DNA from: Emiliania huxleyi CCMP1516
Lineage: Eukaryota; Haptophyta; Isochrysidales; Noelaerhabdaceae
Direction of reading: 5' to 3'
Assembly (NCBI RefSeq): GCF_000372725.1
Contig: NW_005201381.1
Location: 349,978-413,977 of the forward strand
DNA length: 64,000 nt
The translations under genes were made by a program, and so were the position numbers. Below, one piece after another: positions 61,449-64,000 of this stretch; position 1 is the first letter of the stretch, and each line of letters begins with the position of its first letter. Below the pieces are notes generated by a model. It saw only the letters and a program-made list of their open reading frames with translations, searched no databases and had not been told where the DNA came from.

Positions 61449-61754
61449 GAGTGTGCAACGGTTCTACACTTTCGGCCCCGATCTGTCGGGTCGCCAACGG
61501 TCTACACTTTCGACTGGCCCTCCACACTTGCGAAAAAGTGTGGAAGCAAGTGTGGAACCAAGTGTAGATCGCTGCAAAAACCCTCTAGTTACCGCTCTCG
61601 TTGTTGTTGCGCCCTCCCATCCCTCCCTTGGGTTGTCTGTTTTCTTTCTTTCTTTCTGTTGCGCCCTTGTTGTCCAAGGGACAGAAGAAACACAACCCAG
61701 CTGAAGCCGCCCCCGGTTTGGCTGGCGCTCTCGTTCTAGCGCTGCTGTAAAGGG
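61449..61754. repeat. Spacer with truncated TTTC-family repeat
   Basis: 61605-61660 reads CCCATCCCTCCCTTGGGTTG then TCTGTTTTCTTTCTTTCTTT, the 3' end of the 18655-18846 repeat. It separates the starts of the Myb-like (minus) and M50B-like (plus) genes. Confidence 0.8.
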
Positions 61755-63123
61755 ATGTCCACCGGCTGCTGCAACGAGGAGCAGCAGTACTTCCTGGTCA
61801 CCATATTTGCGTACTCTGGCGCCGTCCTCCTGCTCTGGCGCGCCCTCGTCTTCAAGCCGTTCAAGCTCTTTGCGGTTGCTCTGCACGAGTTTTGCCACGC
61901 GGCGGCGGCCGCCGCGCTCTGCAATCGCGTGACCGGCATCGAGGTCTCCTGGGACGAGGGCGGGCTCGCCTCGTACAAGATCCCGACGAACCGGGTGCGG
62001 TGCGTACGTGCTTTCGTTCTGCCCGCCGGCTACGTCGGGTCGACGTGCTCGGGCTGCGTGCTTGTCATTGCCAGCGCCTTCACGGTGGGGTCGCAGGTGT
62101 GCGGCATCCTGCTGGCCGCCGCGTGCGCCATCATCGCCGTGTACGCCGCCTTTGGCCGTGCTGCCTCGACAAAGGAGCGCGTCCTTCTCTTTGGCGTGAG
62201 TGCGGCCTTTGGAGTTACCTCGGCCGGGCTCACCGCCATCTCCTTTGTGGGCGAGGGGGGCGGAGAAGGGAGCGGGGGCGGGGGCAAGGGCGGCGGCGGA
62301 GGAGGCGAGACCGACTTTGATGCGGCGACCTGGCCACTCGAGCTGTTCCTGCTGCTGGTCGGGACGGTCAACATGATCTACTGCACGTATGACATATACG
62401 ATGACACCGTCCGGCGCAAGGTGGCGAGATTACCCGAGATGCACTGAGATTGACCGAGATGGCCCGAGATTGACCGAGATGGCCCGAGAGTATCCGATCC
62501 CGCCGCCCAGCATATCTCTGCGAGTGTACCCATCCCGAGATGAACCCGAGATGTGGGCACCAGGTCGAGCGCTCGGACGCGTATCAGTTCGCCGAGCTCT
62601 ACCGCTCGCTCGGCTTCCAGCCGCGGTGCGTCGGCTTTGTCTGGTTCTGCGTCGCCCTGGCCGCCTGCGTCGCCGCCGTCGCAGGCCACACGATCTGCGT
62701 GGGCGAGGGCGGCGGCGGCAAGGGCTCGAACGGGCCGCCTTGTATCGGATGCCTTCCGTGGTGGCGGCTCGCGCCCCCCAGATGCGGAATATCTCCCCAT
62801 ATCTCCCCATATCTCCCCGCATCTCCCCGCAGCAACAGGCCTCTAGAAGCGAACGATCTCCCCATATCTCCCCGCATCTCCCCGCATTTCCCCACATCTG
62901 CTCAAATCGCCCCAGCGCTCTTTAGATGCGAACACATGTTCACCTACTGGTGTATTCAAACCACAGGCTCGCGCCGGCGCTGGCGCTGCTGCTCTGCGCG
63001 CTGATCCTGCGCGGCCTCGACGCGTACGGCGTCAGGGTCGGGAGCTGCTGCGAGGCGGCGCATCGCCAGCCATCGAGGCCGGTCGGCGGCGCCAAGCGGG
63101 CGCCGGTTGCCCCGGCGTCGTAG
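61755..63123 (+). CDS. Peptidase M50B-like membrane protein
   Basis: Exon 1, 61755-62420, starts MSTGCCNEEQQYFLVTIFAY. HEFCH in LFAVALHEFCHAAAAAALCN is the HExxH zinc motif of site-2-type metalloproteases; EVSWDEGGLASYKIPTNRV and several membrane helices (CVRAFVLPAGYVGSTCSGCV, VCGILLAAACAIIAVYAAF, LELFLLLVGTVNMIYCTYDI) follow. Exon 2 begins 62564, VERSDAYQFAELYRSLGF, joining to give YDDTVRRK-VERSDAYQFAE as in plant M50B-like proteins, with a last helix FVWFCVALAACVAAVAGHTI. The 3' end is uncertain: plant homologues stop soon after this helix, but an exon near 62967-63123 (APALALLLCALILRGLDAYG) may follow. A Gly-rich loop lies before the penultimate helix. Whether it cleaves substrates is unknown. 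Confidence 0.78.
62786..62895 (+). repeat. ATCTCCCCAT minisatellite
   Basis: Tandem CATATCTCCC/GCATCTCCCC units, the reverse complement of the unit in the ligase IV intron. It lies in a probable intron or the 3' end of the M50B-like gene. Confidence 0.9.
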
Positions 63124-64000
63124 GTCGGCCACGAGCCTCCTGCAGGCAGAGTCCTGTCGCACAGCTTTGCGGGCGTGCTGGTGCGAGGGGAATCGGTGCG
63201 CGGAGTAACGCCCGCGCGGTGGGTGCCCTGTGGCCTCTCCTTCGCTCCCTCCGCTGCACGTGCGTCAGAGAGTGCATCAGCCCTGTGAGTGGATCTCACC
63301 TGTGCATAAGTCGAGTACGTAAGTCGAGTACGGCCCTCGCGGCTTCCAAAGGATCTTTATGCATCTTACCGCCATCCCGGCCTATCAGGTCTGTGCGGCG
63401 CGTGCCGCGTCCTCTCCCATACGGTATCATGTTCATGTGAGAGCCGCATAATTGTACACTGTCATGGGAGAGGGGGTGAGTCGGTAATATTGAGTAATAA
63501 CATACGATGTGAAGATATGAGTACAATAAAGTACGCGTCGACCTTCAAGCAACATTTAAAACGGCGCACGTGAAGACACAACTCCACCAGTACTTACACA
63601 TCACACACACTGGTTCGATCGAGTCCCCCTCCGCGTCTCATGTCTGGTGGTGAGCGTCGCTCCCCCGTCTCCGTATTTTGTCGTGTCATCAAATAGCCCG
63701 CGCCGAAGGCCAGCACAGCCGTCAACTGCTCCCTGATACCCTGAAGGACGAGAAACTCGCGCCCGCCAAGAGGTCCTCACGACGCCACAAGAGGCCTCAC
63801 GCCAAGAGGTCCTCACGCCGAGAGGTCCTCAGTCACGCCGAGAGGTCCTCAGTCACGCCGAGATGTCCTCAAAGATCCGCGGATGATCCGCCATAAATGG
63901 CTGCGCGCTGGCTGCGCGCCCCTAGAGCTCGACCCTAGACACCGCGGCTTGCGCGTGCTGCGACGAGTCGTCAGATGACGACCGCCCCCCCCCCCCCCCA
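63124..64000. other. Terminal gene-free region
   Basis: 63760-63870 has tandem AGAGGTCCTCA/GTCACGCCG units. AAGTCGAGTACG is doubled at 63308. A C run ends the window. No gene is supported. Confidence 0.5.

Overview
This window is nuclear DNA of a eukaryote, most likely a haptophyte-type microalga (inference). Evidence seen here: GC-rich sequence, genes broken by many short introns (mostly 50-240 nt, a large share GC-AG rather than GT-AG), universal eukaryotic genes (ARPC3, UTP11, DNA ligase IV, sideroflexin), two small proteins with a signal peptide plus transit-like leader and one membrane helix as expected for a complex red-lineage plastid, long dinucleotide microsatellites, and a 100-N assembly gap at 29086-29185. 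There are no bacterial-style operons, so ribosome binding sites and operators do not apply.

Layout. 0.4-8 kb: ankyrin/U-box protein, sideroflexin, an Ala/Glu-rich coiled-coil gene and a small basic protein. 8.3-12.2 kb: an unidentified locus with a two-frame ORF pair on + and a 654-aa membrane/Cys-His protein on -. 12.6-20.8 kb: ARPC3, two unidentified membrane proteins, a 2-oxoglutarate/Fe(II) oxygenase and a multi-pass protein. 22.3-30.5 kb: a disordered acidic protein, a partly resolved single-pass membrane protein and a weak candidate next to the gap. 30.5-37.8 kb: repeat-rich, with an inverted-repeat element carrying a nested insertion, a second inverted-repeat element, a plastid-type one-helix protein, a CT/TG microsatellite, a transposon-like ORF carrying a 49-copy 10-bp satellite, and a 172-bp tandem duplication. 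38-41.6 kb: nine-exon ankyrin/coiled-coil gene. 42-46.3 kb: transposon-like remnants, a second plastid-type protein and repeats. 46.5-54.3 kb: UTP11 and DNA ligase IV. 54.5-63.1 kb: multi-pass membrane protein, PIF/Harbinger transposase with a convergent Myb/SANT-like gene, and an M50B-like protease.

The genes are not functionally clustered: housekeeping genes alternate with repeats and transposon-derived loci. The strongest unusual signal is in the introns. Several have near-identical sequence at the 5' end of the intron and at the start of the following exon (ligase IV, the oxygenase, the 19.5-kb membrane protein, the coiled-coil gene), as expected if introns arose recently by insertion with target duplication or by tandem duplication. 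Exon boundaries were placed by hand from reading frame, splice sites and family alignment from memory. Those of ARPC3, UTP11, the Harbinger transposase and the 38-kb ankyrin gene all keep frame and total to whole codons; the few uncertain joins are marked.
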